This document shows positions 1 to 11,944 of a DNA stretch of 64,000 nt, piece after piece. Origin of the DNA: Rhabdornis inornatus (taxonomy: Eukaryota > Chordata > Aves > Passeriformes > Rhabdornithidae); NCBI GenBank assembly GCA_013397075.1, contig VWZS01007473.1:1185898-1249897 (forward strand). The letters are read 5' to 3'. The notes under the pieces are model-generated. The model worked only from the letters and a program-made list of their open reading frames with translations. It had not been told where the DNA came from and made no database searches. Made by a program: the position numbers and the translations under genes. How positions within the stretch are numbered: the first letter of the stretch is position 1; the number at the start of each line of letters is the position of its first letter.

Positions 1-1526
1 GAGCTGCCTCTCCATCCTGCTGTTCTATTGTGCTGCCGATAGTGACACATGGCAGAATAAGCTCATAAACCAACCTCATCTTTTGACCTCTGCAGAGCAA
101 ACGGAAACAGAGGGGCATTTATGATGATGACTATATTTAAAGACCAATAATGACTAGATAAACCTCTGAAATCTAACTAGCTCAAGTAAAGCATGGAAAA
201 ATGTGATGTTTTTATGTATTTAATATAGTGAAAAAGTGTTGAAAATACAGCTATGAAACTTTTGGAATACCTAGAGTACAACTCAGCTGCATCAGGTTAT
301 AAGATGCTAATAACTATCCTATACATGCAAGAGAAATCTTGAAAGATTAATGAAACTATAATTTTTTTAAATGTTGATCCATATTAGGCAGAAACAACAC
401 AAAAATCAACAACTGAACCAGAAGAGAGTGGCATTATAGGAATAACTAAACCATTTAAGTTAGAAGACTTTCTTTGGCCAATACTGCTCAGGAGAGAAAG
501 GACAGGTGAACCAAAAATACATATGGCCTTGGACTATCCTTTGCAAGTATTACAGTACTGAATTTTGGTTTATTAGGGATATTGTCTTTTTAGGAGAAAA
601 CACTAGTGCTTAAACTCCGACCACTTGATTATTTGCCTCTTCTAGTGAGGACACAAACTCCATTACCATTTAATCATGCCTGGGAATACAGACTCACCTG
701 GTTAAAAGTATACTCTGGCTGCCTTCCCTCCACACACACAAACCCAAAAAAAGGTGACAACAAAACAGAATAAAATCTATTTACTCAGAAACACTGATCT
801 CTATTAATATTATGATGAGGTGATGTGCTCCATTGCCTCACTGAGTCCATCTCAAAAGCCCCACAAACACCAAACTCCACCACTTCTGTTTTTATTGATA
901 AGGCTCTGTTCAAGCTGTGTTTGAGCTGGGTCCGTTTTCGGGTAGAGTTCAGGATTTGGATTACAAGCAATAGCCAGGCTAGAGGTCATATTCCAATTAG
1001 ATAGCTCTGAAACCTCATGAACTCAGGACTGTGAATTAATAAAAATAGGCTGAATTCAAGGAATTTCACCTTCAATCACAATTCCCCTCTTATATCTTGT
1101 TGCAGCAACAGTTCAGTTTTGCCACCCAGCTCTGAGTTGTATCTCCCTCATCAAATGCCACAATTTACCACGGCAGGCCACTCCAGAAAGTTTGTAAGGT
1201 GAAGTTCTTTGTAAGTACAAAAAGTAAAAAAAGGTTTTGTTTGGGGGGATTGTTTTTTTTTCCCCAAAACACTTGCCTTCACAGGAGTATGTAAAACTCA
1301 GTTGTTCACGCTGATTATCTCAAGCAGTATCAGTTGGCTTAGTTTGAAAATCAGGTGTACTGCTTCATAATTAAATTATTCAGCAAAACCTTGACTATAA
1401 AGCATTCTCCTAAAACCTAATTAAGAGTATGATTTGATAAAAGCACATTCTGCAGTTTTAGTTTACATTCCCATATGAGTGGGAGTGTCATTATTTCATG
1501 CTTTACACATTTGGGGCTTCACAGGG
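1..1526. other. AT-rich non-coding spacer
   Basis: No recognisable exon, RNA gene or mobile element is seen. All ORFs are short and unlike known proteins. The minus strand has a perfect CAG|GTGAGT donor-like sequence with its exon end at 698, preceded by a T-rich tract and an AG at 728-729, which would bound only a 30-base exon. I treat this as a likely chance pseudo-exon. Confidence 0.6.
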
Positions 1527-1805
1527 TTGTTTGGTTTTTTTCTTTGGTTGGGGTTTTGTTTTTTCCACCTTTCCTTTCCCAAAGGTGATTTTGAATTATA
1601 TGAAGTATTCCAAGCTTAGATCACATCAATTCATTAAATGCTGGCAGCATTCAGTCCTGATTAAAAAAAACAGAGCCAAAACCAGAAGACACACGCCTAA
1701 AAACAAAAAAAAAAAACACACCAAAAAAACCCCAGAGTACAAAACCCCTCAAATCCACAACTCCCTAAAAATACCCCATAGCAAATAAACCAACCCCCAA
1801 CAAAT
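1527..1805. repeat. Low-complexity T/G-rich then A/C-rich tract
   Basis: The plus strand is T/G-rich at about 1527-1565 and then strongly A/C-rich and nearly G-free at about 1660-1805, with runs of A broken by CC or CAC. The complementary composition of the two tracts could allow partial pairing. A lysine-rich 96-codon ORF here is a composition artefact, not a gene. The tract is degenerate low-complexity DNA with no clear repeat unit. Confidence 0.6.
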
Positions 1806-2265
1806 ATAAGAGAAAGACATGGTAGAAAGAGCACTATTTCAAAAATTGGCCCTTGTTCAAGCTGCATATGGTCACATAATCTTTTAAAACACACGATTCA
1901 AGTCTCAATTTAATTATGTAATAGCACAAATGGAATTACACTGCAGATGAAGTGCAGTATTTCAGCTCAAACACTCACTGGAGTTGTGTGACTGACCCAA
2001 GCTTATTTCATTTGGCCATTGTATTAAAGGGCTTCATCTGGATGCAAGCACACATAGCAAACAACAATTTCAATGCAATACCTCCTCCTCTTGATTCAAA
2101 TTTTAATACAAGCTGGGCCAGGTTATGGAGATAATTTGTCAGGCAGCTTGCAACAATTATAATAATGTGATATTAACAAGTATGTTTCTTGAACTGTTTT
2201 ATTTGCCGTATATACTCGTGTGTCTGCTTAAAAATGCAGATTCATCTTTTTCCCATGCAAGTACT

Positions 2266-2281
2266 TGTGTGTGTGTGTGTT
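2266..2281. repeat. (GT)n microsatellite
   Basis: About seven perfect GT dinucleotides, a short simple repeat. At this length it is only moderately likely to be variable. Confidence 0.85.
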
Positions 2282-2744
2282 TTCTTTAAGTGGTAGATAG
2301 TTATAGTAACTTCTTGGGAGCAACTGGAAAAACAAGATTTTTCTCTTTCAGCAAACTGGGAACGCAAAATCCTAGCTAGCTCATTCCTCAAGGCTTGTAT
2401 ACTTTCTGTGCTGCAACAATGGGCACTTTCCACATCTGTCCGTGCTGGATCCTCACTTCCCCTCCCAATGGCTCTGCTAGAGGCCTGCAAAAACTGTGGG
2501 TAGGGAGAGGGGATGGGCTGATCCATTTCCCACTCTGGTAGAAGGAGGAGGAGGACATGAAGCTTCAGAACTGAGGGACCTGGCTGAGCTGAGAGGCTTT
2601 AAAATATGAGTGGGGATGGAACATATGTACACCCTGTTAGGGTACATTACACCAATAGCACTTAACTTTTGTTTAGAAAGCAATTATAGCTGCTGTATCT
2701 AATTGTTATTATAAAAAATGAAGAACATAGTCTTACTAGGCTTT

Positions 2745-2766
2745 TATGATGTACATGTACATCATA
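2745..2766. repeat. 22-bp perfect palindrome
   Basis: The two 11-base arms, TATGATGTACA and TGTACATCATA, are exact reverse complements with no spacer, so the 22 bases read the same on both strands. It lies in AT-rich spacer. It could form a small cruciform or bind a symmetric dimer, but no function is evident. Confidence 0.9.
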
Positions 2767-4107
2767 GCTTGCATAAGCATTCCTGGTAGCCGCATCAAAG
2801 TGAAAGACAAAGCAGCACAAGATTTAGATTGAGGACATGATTCTACACTGTATGAAGAGAGGTACCTCTCACACAGACAGCACAGCACAGATCTCAGTGT
2901 GCAGGGCATGGCAACCCTATCATCACTGAGTCACTCACATGCTGCAGAAATGGGCTCTAACTAGAACAGCTGAGCAAGATCAAGAAAAAAGCCCCAAGCC
3001 AGAGAAGAACAACGTTCTCCTTTTATAGCCTACCAAAACAAAGCAGGGTGGATAACATCTGTAAATACCAGTGGGGAGAGAGGTGTAAAAGAAATGAGGC
3101 TCTAGGGAGGAAAAAGAATCACTTAATTGAGAGAACCAAGTACCAATAAGTAATTAGAAATGCCAGGAAATTGGAAATTAGAAAAAGGTCATTAACCAGC
3201 AAAGCGGTGAGATCCTGAAACAGCTGCCAATGAAGGGGGTTGGGGCACAAGAAACCAAGCTGAGGTTCAAGTGGAACTTGAAAAATAGAGGAGAGGATTA
3301 CATCATGCTATGGCTTTCAGACTTTTTGTGTCTCCTCATCTTGAACTTTTGAGATATGGATTTAATTTTTGGCTCTGTCCTTGACTTTAAGAAAAGCTCC
3401 TTTCTCTTTTGTAGAAGGTCCTTTTAATGTAATTATTCAACTTCTATAGATAAAGCTCTTTTACATCTATTGCAATTTAGAAGTGATTCTAATATTGAAA
3501 AGTATTTTTTTTAGATTGCACATTTTTTGTTTTCATAGTAGAATGCATTTATAACACCAATGATTACTTTTTTCCTTGCAGCCATGTCAACATACCTTCT
3601 CTTTATGTCCCTCCTGCCAGGGGTTTATATGCAGATTAACAGAGTCTGTGCTCCCCTTCTCTTTCTTTCCTGATTTCACACCAGCTCTGTTACTCTCCTG
3701 TCTCTTTCCTAGCACCATGCACTGAAGATAAATTTCCTATCCATCCTCACTGTCCCACACCACTGTCTGTCATTCTCAATCCCACATTTCTTTCTTTTCT
3801 TTCCCTGTTTGTTCTTTCCCCACCAGCATTTCCTATTTCCCTTTCTACAGAGAGGACAGCTAAACATGCACAAAACCCATTTAGATAACTGGAAAATATG
3901 ACACATATCCAAGCACAGCCCATGCATTCAGCAGGATTCTGAACTGTAAGTTATTAAACTAGAACACATCCTCTAACAGACAGCACAATAGGCTGCCTCC
4001 CTTTCTCTTCAGATGTTTTCTCTGTCCCATGAGGAGAAAGTAACATCTCCATGACGTAGACCTGATTTTCCCCCCTCTAGGATCTTCAGGGAATCAGGTA
4101 CTAGAAA

Positions 4108-4300
4108 GATCATACATTTTTTCAGGTTAGAAAAGACCTTCAATATTGTTGAGTCTAACCACTAACCCAGCACTGCCAATTCCACCACTAAACTGTGTCC
4201 TTAAGTGCCTCATTTATATGTCTTTTAAATACTTCCAGGGATTGGTAACTCAACCACTTCCCTGGGCAGCCTGTTCAATGCCTGGCCAGCCTTGATGAAA
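4108..4300 (-). mobile_element. CR1 LINE 3'-end fragment, 5'-truncated
   Basis: Read on the plus strand, the segment follows the reverse complement of the avian CR1 3' region in order. It starts with a decayed CATAGAAT-like terminus, then AGGTTAGAAAAGACCTTCAA, GAGTCTAACC, CCCAGCACTGCCA, TCCACCACTAAAC, ACTTCCAGGG and CCACTTCCCTGGGCAGCCTG. The element is therefore inserted on the minus strand. Only about 190 bases of the 3' end remain and the reverse transcriptase region is absent, which is the usual 5' truncation of CR1 copies. Many substitutions suggest an old insertion. Similarity fades after about 4300. The subfamily is not assigned. Confidence 0.85.
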
Positions 4301-4357
4301 TCTAGGGAGAAGAGGTGATGCAATATCAGTGGTTAATATTATACATGTGACAGCCAT

Positions 4358-4391
4358 TATTATACAGCCAATATACACTATTATACAGCCA
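4358..4391. repeat. Short 21-bp period duplication
   Basis: The 13-base word TATTATACAGCCA occurs at 4358 and again at 4379, a spacing of 21 bases. This is a two-copy tandem duplication just beyond the CR1 fragment. Confidence 0.7.
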
Positions 4392-7300
4392 AAACATTTC
4401 CATTGGAGGATTCTCAATAAAATGTCTGCAAGGCAAGACCCCACAGTACCCAAGCATGGCAAGATGAGCACTGCCTGTTGTCACCTTCAAGGATTTCTTG
4501 GTGCCTCAGATCATCTAGTTAATTTTTTCTTATATCTCTTGTGCACTTTCTTTTAGTCAAAGAGTTTTTAAGTATGTAGCATGAGGCATAGTGAGGTGAA
4601 AGACATTTGACTAACAGCAAACACATGGTCATTAAGACAGGAAGGAGGAAATGTCCCAGGATTGTGAACCTCTCTCCCCCTTAGGTTGACCAACATGACA
4701 CTTCCCTCATCCATGGTCTCAAAGCCACTCTTAGATGTGTCATCCACAAATGTATTCTCATAGTACAATTCAGATATTTAATTTCCAAATCTACAGACTT
4801 AACATTAAATAAATTTAAAAAAAAAAAAAAAAATCCATATTATTAACCATTTATGTAGCATGCCAGTCACAGGAGTAAGTTAAACCTGGGCACAGTGTCC
4901 CAGCTGGTGCTTCATACAGCTTGGTAAAACAAATGTCACTGCAGTAAAGCAATCTAAAAATAACCTTCTCCAACACTGCAAATGCAAACAACCTACTCCT
5001 GCTCAGAACATCAATATAATCAAGTTCTCTTTGATTATACGAGATCCTGTAATCACAGCCCTCTGAGAATTTTTTGGCTACTGTCAAAAATGTCTGAAAT
5101 TTACTCTGTAAAATTAATGCACAGAACCTAAAAGTTCTACCTTAGCAAATACAAAAGACCATTTGATTAGCTACAAATAAAAGCCCCTTGAGCTAAAATG
5201 AATAAGGTTTAAGCTACTTCAAATTATTTTCCCGCCTGATAAAGCCATTATCACATTTAGAGCGTTTACAATGCAGAACTACATTCCTTTGATCATCTTA
5301 TAAAATTAATTGATCTTGCTTATCTATTGTACTATTTTAAATCATTTTAATTGAGGACATTAGGAGAAGTAATGGTAACAACCAATGCATTTATTAGCTA
5401 CTGACGTTCAAGGCAGCAATGTCATTTTCATAATCTGAATTTCTCTATAACAAAATTCCATTCTTAATGGAATTTACATATAGATCACCCCCAGCCACAA
5501 ATAATTTACTGTTACTTTAAGTCCTAAAGGACAGGCAGAAAAACTGTGAAAAATCACTCCAGCCATACTTAATTTTAATTATTCTTTAAAATCAGATAGA
5601 GACCCTGAAGTTAAATTCTCATAATTAAATACAAATTAAAAGTTTCTAAAAGCCTTATTTTCAACTCCAATTTTAAATGCAAATGAACATGTAAGAAAAC
5701 TGTCCCATGAAGAACTGAGTAATGTTCATCTACAGTGTTTTGTTCCATAGCCCCAGCACTCCTCCATCACCAGAGTCCCATGGAGATCCTCCCTGAGTTA
5801 AAGGCTACAAAAGGCTGAGTGCAAGATTTGACTATTAATCAAAGTCCTGACTATTGTCAGTGCTGCTCCTGTCAGTGTCTCCAGAACTGCCTGTCTTACC
5901 TTGAAAGAGTCCTAATGTTTCCAAGGTAGGCTGTGAGTTTTTGTGATCCACTGTGCCACAGATCAACTGAGTCCCTTTGCAAGAGAAGGGTGACTTTCCT
6001 TCCTAGTAAAGGAACGTCCCATTGCCCACATAGCTGAAATCATTATTAATACAAACTGAAATTTTCCTGTGCTAAAGATACCCTGGAAAATATGCTTCAT
6101 CTCCAGTCTTAAGTCTTCTGCCTGATCCACTGGGTTCTAAAATTAAAGAACACATGCTCATTTAATCAAGTTAAATGGGATTTTTAGCAGCACAAAGTTT
6201 AGATATGCTGCACAAATGCACACACAAGTGATTGTGCCAGCATGCCACTGCACACTGGGGAAATAGTTTCAATCCTCTTTGCCATGAAGCTGTTGCACCT
6301 CTTCAGGCAAATCCCTCAGGTGATATCTATGCTGACAATTGCCATCATCCATCCTCCTTCCAGGACCACTGGCCTCATCTGCTGTTACCTCTTTGTGTCA
6401 GCCTCTCTGGAGACTGGGCACTGTCTGCTTCAACCCCACAGTATCTGCTGATCTCCAGGAAGACGTACTGCCTTCTTCCTTCTTCCCTCCTGCCTTGGCA
6501 GGTCAATAATTCCTATTCCCAGCTCCTTCTCTCTTCTCTATTGCCAAAAGAAACAATTCTAGAGAGAAGAAAGCCAAGGGACAGTGGCTCGGACAACTGA
6601 CACAAACTAGCAGCATATTCAGGGTGTCTGACATAGGCTGCAAAATATTACAATGCATGAAGAAGATGAGTTTTGTGAGTGTGGTGATGCAGGAGACTAA
6701 GGTTGGGATAGATGCACCATTTTTCTATTTCCAAATTATAAAATGAAGACAATAACACTTGCTGGACATTAAGCACATTACGTACCAAGCTTTAGATGCT
6801 CAGTTACATTCTGATTTTGACCATCTTTGCAAAAGTAAAGATGCAATTATATCTAGGTGGTTTATTGTGGTAACTTCTCAAACTAAGTTCTGTGGGATAG
6901 ATGCTCCTGTGTGGTAGCAGCAATGTGGCAATCACTGCTGTGTTGGTGCTGGGGTTGTTATAATGAGGCAGTAGCATGTGGAAGGTTTGCCTTTACCTGA
7001 GACAAGGCTGAGTGTAACAGTTGCTCATGCTTTGATGGTATTAAATACTTTTTTTGAAAAAAAGAAAAAAGAAAAAATGTAATGAAAAGGTAGGTCAGCT
7101 AGCAGCAAGATATAAATCTACAACTAGGTTGGAATGAGCAGCCCTTATTCATACTGATAACTAGTCTACACCAGAGGAAGCCACTCACTAGAGTGAAGTG
7201 AGGAACCTGGTTACAGGCTGAAGAGGTGGGCACACAAGCAACTGCACTATGATATTCACCCCTTTTGTCCTTGGCAGAGACTACAGGCAGCAAATACTCT

Positions 7301-8357
7301 GCTATCCCCACTGGGACTCATCAAAGAGCAAGGGGAGGAATGAAAAAGAAAAAAGAAAGCTGCAATAAACACTGCAAAGAGAAGCTGTCTTTACTTGTTC
7401 TAATGACTAGACTTTTTTGTTTCTCTTTACATGGCTTGTAGTGAGTACAAAGCACTGGCATTCCCCTTTGTAGAATGGGAAAATGACAGTTAAAAGTAAA
7501 CACTTGCACTTAAACCTACACAATGCCAGGACACCACCATATTTTTGCTACAACAGCAAACCTACTAACATTATTATTAGAGTATTGACTTTGAAAACTG
7601 AACTTCTTACTCATTCAATAAAGTCTGCACAGTTTTAAGACAAAGGTTTTGGTTTGATGGGTTTGGGTTTTTTTAAATCTTATTTTGTGTTTTAGCTTCC
7701 TCCCCAGAGGAACTCCTAAATCAACAGAGTTCCATCACAAAAGTACCAGCTCTACCTTTCCAAGAGCTCCAGACAAAAGGACCTGTTTGATTTCAGGCTA
7801 CTCTGAGGCCATTTTTAATTCCCACAGTCTAAGGTTCTTGGCAGGAGAGGTAAATACAAGATAAGTAGAGTTGGAAGGCAAAAGGATAAATAAGAATATG
7901 GACTGGTTAGATGGATATATTTTCAGAAACTGAAAAGATAAGGAAGTAGAGGCAGTTTTTAACATAGAAAGCAAAACCAAAACTAAAATTACACTAATTT
8001 TAGCAGCTGAGCTCTTTGGCTGTGGGTTTTTTTCATTGTGCTAGTAACCTCCAGTACACCTTTTCTGTCCCTTTTATGAGTCCAGACCTGCATCCTCCCT
8101 CCATGGCTGTGGTGCATCTGGCACACTAAATTCTGCTTCTATTACCAAAGAGCCCATTAATAACAACAGCACAAGCTTCCAGGCTGTCAGAACTGTTTTC
8201 ATTTCAGATTTTTCTCTTGTTGTAACAGCAAAGAGTCTAAAACAATGCAGCTATGTCTCCCTCTAGTTTATGGTGTGATAGTTGGAACAGCATAGATATG
8301 GTTAACATCTTATTACTACAACCTAAGTCAAATTTCCCAATGTGTATGTTATTAACA
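4392..8357. other. AT-rich non-coding spacer
   Basis: It contains a 17-base poly(A) at 4817-4833 and scattered short ORFs, none resembling a known protein. The stretch 5210-5350 has several TAAT-type motifs and one CTTTGATC (TCF/LEF-like) word, which might mark conserved non-coding DNA but is not proof. A minus-strand AAG|GTAAGA donor-like site ends at 5900, with no convincing exon before it. Confidence 0.55.
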
Positions 8358-8387
8358 ATATATTAACATAGATATATGTTAATATAT
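8358..8387. repeat. AT-rich hairpin with 13-bp arms
   Basis: Arms at 8358-8370 and 8375-8387 are exact reverse complements around a four-base GATA loop. They sit in a longer run of TA-rich sequence (about 8340-8415). This is probably cruciform-prone low-complexity DNA. Confidence 0.8.
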
Positions 8388-10298
8388 ATTATATACTGTA
8401 TATTAATAATATATTCCTAACACAGAGATTGATAAAAAGCTGCTGTACTTCTTCACTTAGGGAAACTTAACATGTTGTAGGTCAGTGTAAAAGCATAGTC
8501 AAGATAAATTACCTCTATTTCATTCACCTACTTTAGGTGAGGTCAACCACTGGTGTGAAGGTGAATGCTGATCATACCAAGGTGGTATGTTTTGTGGTAA
8601 GTAGTTCAAGTATAAAATCCATTCAGAGTTTCATGGCACAATATTCATCATTCCTGTGTCACCTCACTGGCAATGTCCTTGGGATGGCCAGGATCTCCCT
8701 GCCCCAAGCACCTGGCTGTTCCTGAGTGCTCAGCAGGTGACTTCTGGTCTTTGTCTCCAGCTGCCTTGCAAGGTGCCAACAAATTCCACCCTCCAATGGC
8801 TCTCTAAAACACAGCATTCAAAGGTTTGTGTTAAAGATCCCTGAAATCTGAAGACATTTGTTACTCAGTGTAAGTAACACAATAACTTAATTAGCTCTAT
8901 CAGCAACTGTTCCTTTGGTGTGATTCTTGTAGGAGCCAATCCCAGCAAAATGCATCCCAGAATACAAATCATGAGTCAATATGACTATGACACAGGGTTT
9001 TTGTAAGATTTTGAGAAAGTAACATGATTGTGAGATTTTATTAGATTTTTATGAGCAATCCATTACAGAATGCTAGACCTTTTATATGGAAAAATTAAAC
9101 GTGATTAAGTGAAAATCTTAATCTTTGGAGTCCTCAGGAATATGAAAAAATGGTTTGATGGTAAATGGAGCAGCCTAATAATTCCCCTAGTCTATGGCAG
9201 GAAGTTCTACAATGACACAACTTGTCCTGATGCCTGAAATTTTGATTATCTTGCCAGGAGCATGAATACTTAGTCAGGCTTTTCCATAAAGCAAATTTTC
9301 CAGCAGGCTATTAACAGTAGGTATAAAGGATATTTTTTACCTGAGAAGAAGCCTACAATGAAAAGACAGTTAGGGCAACTCTGATTCCAGACATGGTCCT
9401 CCAACAGACCATACCTGGATTTATGGCATTAGTCGTTCTTAAGCGCACACAATGAAATCCCTATCACAGTCCTGGCAAACTCCTGCAGAGGAATCAACCC
9501 CAGGCTAGTAACAGTCATGACACGCCTCCAGTGGAATGTGTCTTAACACAGCCCTGGGTTTTCAGGCTTGCAAAGAAATAATCCTAACATGAAAAGCAGT
9601 TCGACAGCTATTAACACAAAGTTCTCTCTGACATGGCTTGACCAAGGAGTGTGGTGTCAATTGAAAGAAGTGAACACCAAAGAGAACATAGCTGAAGTGT
9701 TCCCTTAGGACACAATTTTGTAGTAAGAAGGTTTGCTAGGATGGATGCTAAGATGGAGCTCAGGAGCTGTAATGGCAGCACTAACAGATGTTTTAGTCTT
9801 TATCTATAGACTTTAATCTTCAATATGTAAACTTTGTTATGTATAGCAAACATCCCATTTGTAAAGTATTTACTAGATAATCATTTAATCAAATCTATTA
9901 ACCATATCTTCATTTTAATTTTTATTTTTTTGCTTTAAAAAACATCAACAAAGGCGTCAGTTCAGGGCCAATCACTTGGATTTGATCTCAGTTTATTTAC
10001 CAAACAGTAACCTTCAACTCAGATCAGACTAGGTTTGCATGTTTGGGTATCTCATTTGTTTCTCTCTGCCAGCACCCATAAGGGCCTAAATCACTAATGT
10101 CAAATGTCAGCCAGCATGGAGGACAGTGCATCTGGCACCACCACAGAGTAGCTGTGCCATGTGGCAAGGCAAGGAAATGCTCTCTCCCTGTTATGGCTGC
10201 ATGGGTGTCCCTAACCTGTGAGGAAAAGGATTTGAGCTGCTGGAGTACAGGCAAGGACAGGGGGAAGCACACCTCCCACTCACTTACCCGAACACTGG
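8388..10298. other. AT-rich non-coding spacer
   Basis: No gene or repeat was identified. A pyrimidine-rich acceptor-like sequence ending at 8536 and a GTAAGT at 8597 could bound a 60-base in-frame exon on the plus strand. Sites of this kind are common by chance in introns and I do not call it. Confidence 0.55.
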
Positions 10299-10559
10299 AT
10301 CCTTTGGATCCACGAAACATTGGACCCCTCCATGGAACATTGCATCCGTTGGATCTATGGAACACTGGACCCCTCCATGGAACATTGCATCCATTGGATC
10401 CATGGAACATTGGACTCCTCCATGGAACACTGGATCCATGGAACACTGGACCTCTCCATGGAACACTGAATCCATTGGATCCATGGAACACTGGACCCCT
10501 CCGTGGAACACTGAATCCATTGGATCCATGGAACATTGGACCCCTCCATGGAACACTGG
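10299..10559. repeat. 45-bp minisatellite, six copies
   Basis: Six tandem units were counted by eye: five of 45 bases and one (the fourth) of 36 bases, which has lost nine bases. Each 45-base unit has a 25-base half carrying GGATCCATGGAAC and a 20-base half carrying CCTCCATGGAAC, so it is itself an old internal duplication. Units differ by a few substitutions. Unit lengths are multiples of three and the minus strand of the unit has no stop in any frame, so the array creates overlapping ORFs on both strands. The longest is a 245-codon ORF at 10097-10834 (+). The flanking unique parts of these ORFs resemble no known protein, so I regard the ORFs as by-products. Confidence 0.93.
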
Positions 10560-11924
10560 ATCTTTCCAGTGCCTTGCAGCATTGCTGTCTGCACAGTCCG
10601 GAGATCCAAGGCCTCAGGAGCAGCATGGATCCCAGAGTCACTGTCCTCAGCAAACCACGCTTGCCCAGCTCTTTCCATCAAGGCCTGAGGTGTCAGCAGA
10701 GGCGCCGCAGGGCTCCTGCTCCGGGACACCTGGTGGTGTGTCCAGGTGGTGGTGGCACTCCCTGGAGCAAACCAGTGCCAAGCACAGCAGTCAGCAGCAC
10801 ACACCTTCCAGGCACAGCTGTGCCTCCCTGTTAAACCTGTTGCTCTACTCACACATGCATGTGTGAAAGAGGAACACAAATAGCCTACGGAAGAAAATGC
10901 AAGTGAAAAGGACAGTGACCAAACAGAAGCCTGTCTATGTAAATCATCAGGCATTGAGAAAGACAAAAATAAGTCTTTCAAACAAATCTGAACGGCCTCA
11001 AGGCTTCACGCTGCCTATGACAGTCTCTACAGATATTTCCATCCCTTTCTCAATGACAGTAAAAGTTAAAAATATTGCAGTTCTAGGTGGAAAAGTATAA
11101 AAAGCCCAAGAGCGGGGATGACTGAAGCTGAGCAGCAAGGCCTGAAGACTCCCAAACCTGGCAGAAGGAGAGGAGGTGCAGCAGGCAGCCAGTCCACCTC
11201 CTCCCCTGCCCACTGCCACCCACTACTCCTGGTCTTAGGACACAGAACCGTGCATGCAAACCTACTCTGAAAAATACCTGTGTACAGTACAGCTCCCACC
11301 TTTTCCCTTCCATGACCTTTGGGAATGAAGCAGGGGGGGGGGGAAATTGTCATATAGACTACGTGACACATGCAATTCAGATGTGATGTCCTAATGAAGG
11401 AGCAGCACTGAATGATCCAAAGAGGAACATCCCAGCAGGGAAAGCAGACTGTGAAGCTGTATAAAGTAAATAAAAGGGCCCCAAGGAGAAGCCTCTCCCT
11501 TGCTCATATGGGAGAAACATTGCTGGGGCAAACACATTCATCTTGTACTGTGGTGAGGAGGGGGAGAAATTGCACAGCAATGCAGTCCAAATGGAGACAC
11601 ACACCAAATATCCCACTCCCACCAACACAACTGCAGTGTTTCTACAATCACAACGGCAAATTTTGTAATAAAATGAGACTTAGAATCATAAATTATATGT
11701 AAATTGCTTGTGTATAATTTACGAATACCTAGGGCTAGATATTATTATTCTCTGCATTGATAGTTTTCTGCCAAATGCTCAGATTGCTGCTTTGTAGCTT
11801 AGCATCCTCTCTTCTCCTCTGTGACCCCACAAGTGAATACACATATTGTAAAAGAAAAATATTTACTTATGACCAAAGGGGGAAATATCCTTGTTATACT
11901 GAAAAACTTATCTTTACTATAGGA
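10560..11924. other. Less AT-rich spacer after the minisatellite
   Basis: The segment 10560-11330 is richer in G and C than its surroundings and carries several overlapping ORFs on both strands with no recognisable domain. An 11-base G run lies at 11333-11343. No splice-bounded exon or known repeat was recognised. Confidence 0.5.
11333..11343. repeat. Poly(G) run, 11 bases
   Basis: A homopolymer of eleven G residues in otherwise AT-rich DNA. It is prone to length change and sequencing error. Confidence 0.9.
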
Positions 11925-11944
11925 AATAATAATAATAATAATAA
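11925..11944. repeat. (AAT)n microsatellite
   Basis: About six and a half perfect AAT units, 20 bases. Confidence 0.9.

Larger units (their letters stand above)
1806..4107. other. AT-rich non-coding spacer
   Basis: No gene or known repeat was recognised here apart from the short (GT)n and the palindrome listed separately. Around 2380-2620 the composition is less AT-rich and gives short ORFs on both strands with no recognisable product. The rest is ordinary vertebrate-type unique sequence. Confidence 0.6.

Noticed and set aside
698..727. 30-base segment before a perfect CAG|GTGAGT donor (minus strand)
   Set aside because: The acceptor is ambiguous, two AG choices compete, and no neighbouring exon was found.
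4808..4833. AATAAA followed by 17 A residues, as in a processed pseudogene tail
   Set aside because: The hexamer is only about four bases from the A run, too close for a genuine cleavage signal. No recognisable transcript body or target-site duplication lies upstream.
10097..10834. 245-codon ORF, the longest in the window
   Set aside because: About one third of it is the 45-bp minisatellite, which is open in most frames on both strands. The unique flanks show no recognisable domain and no splice or promoter context.
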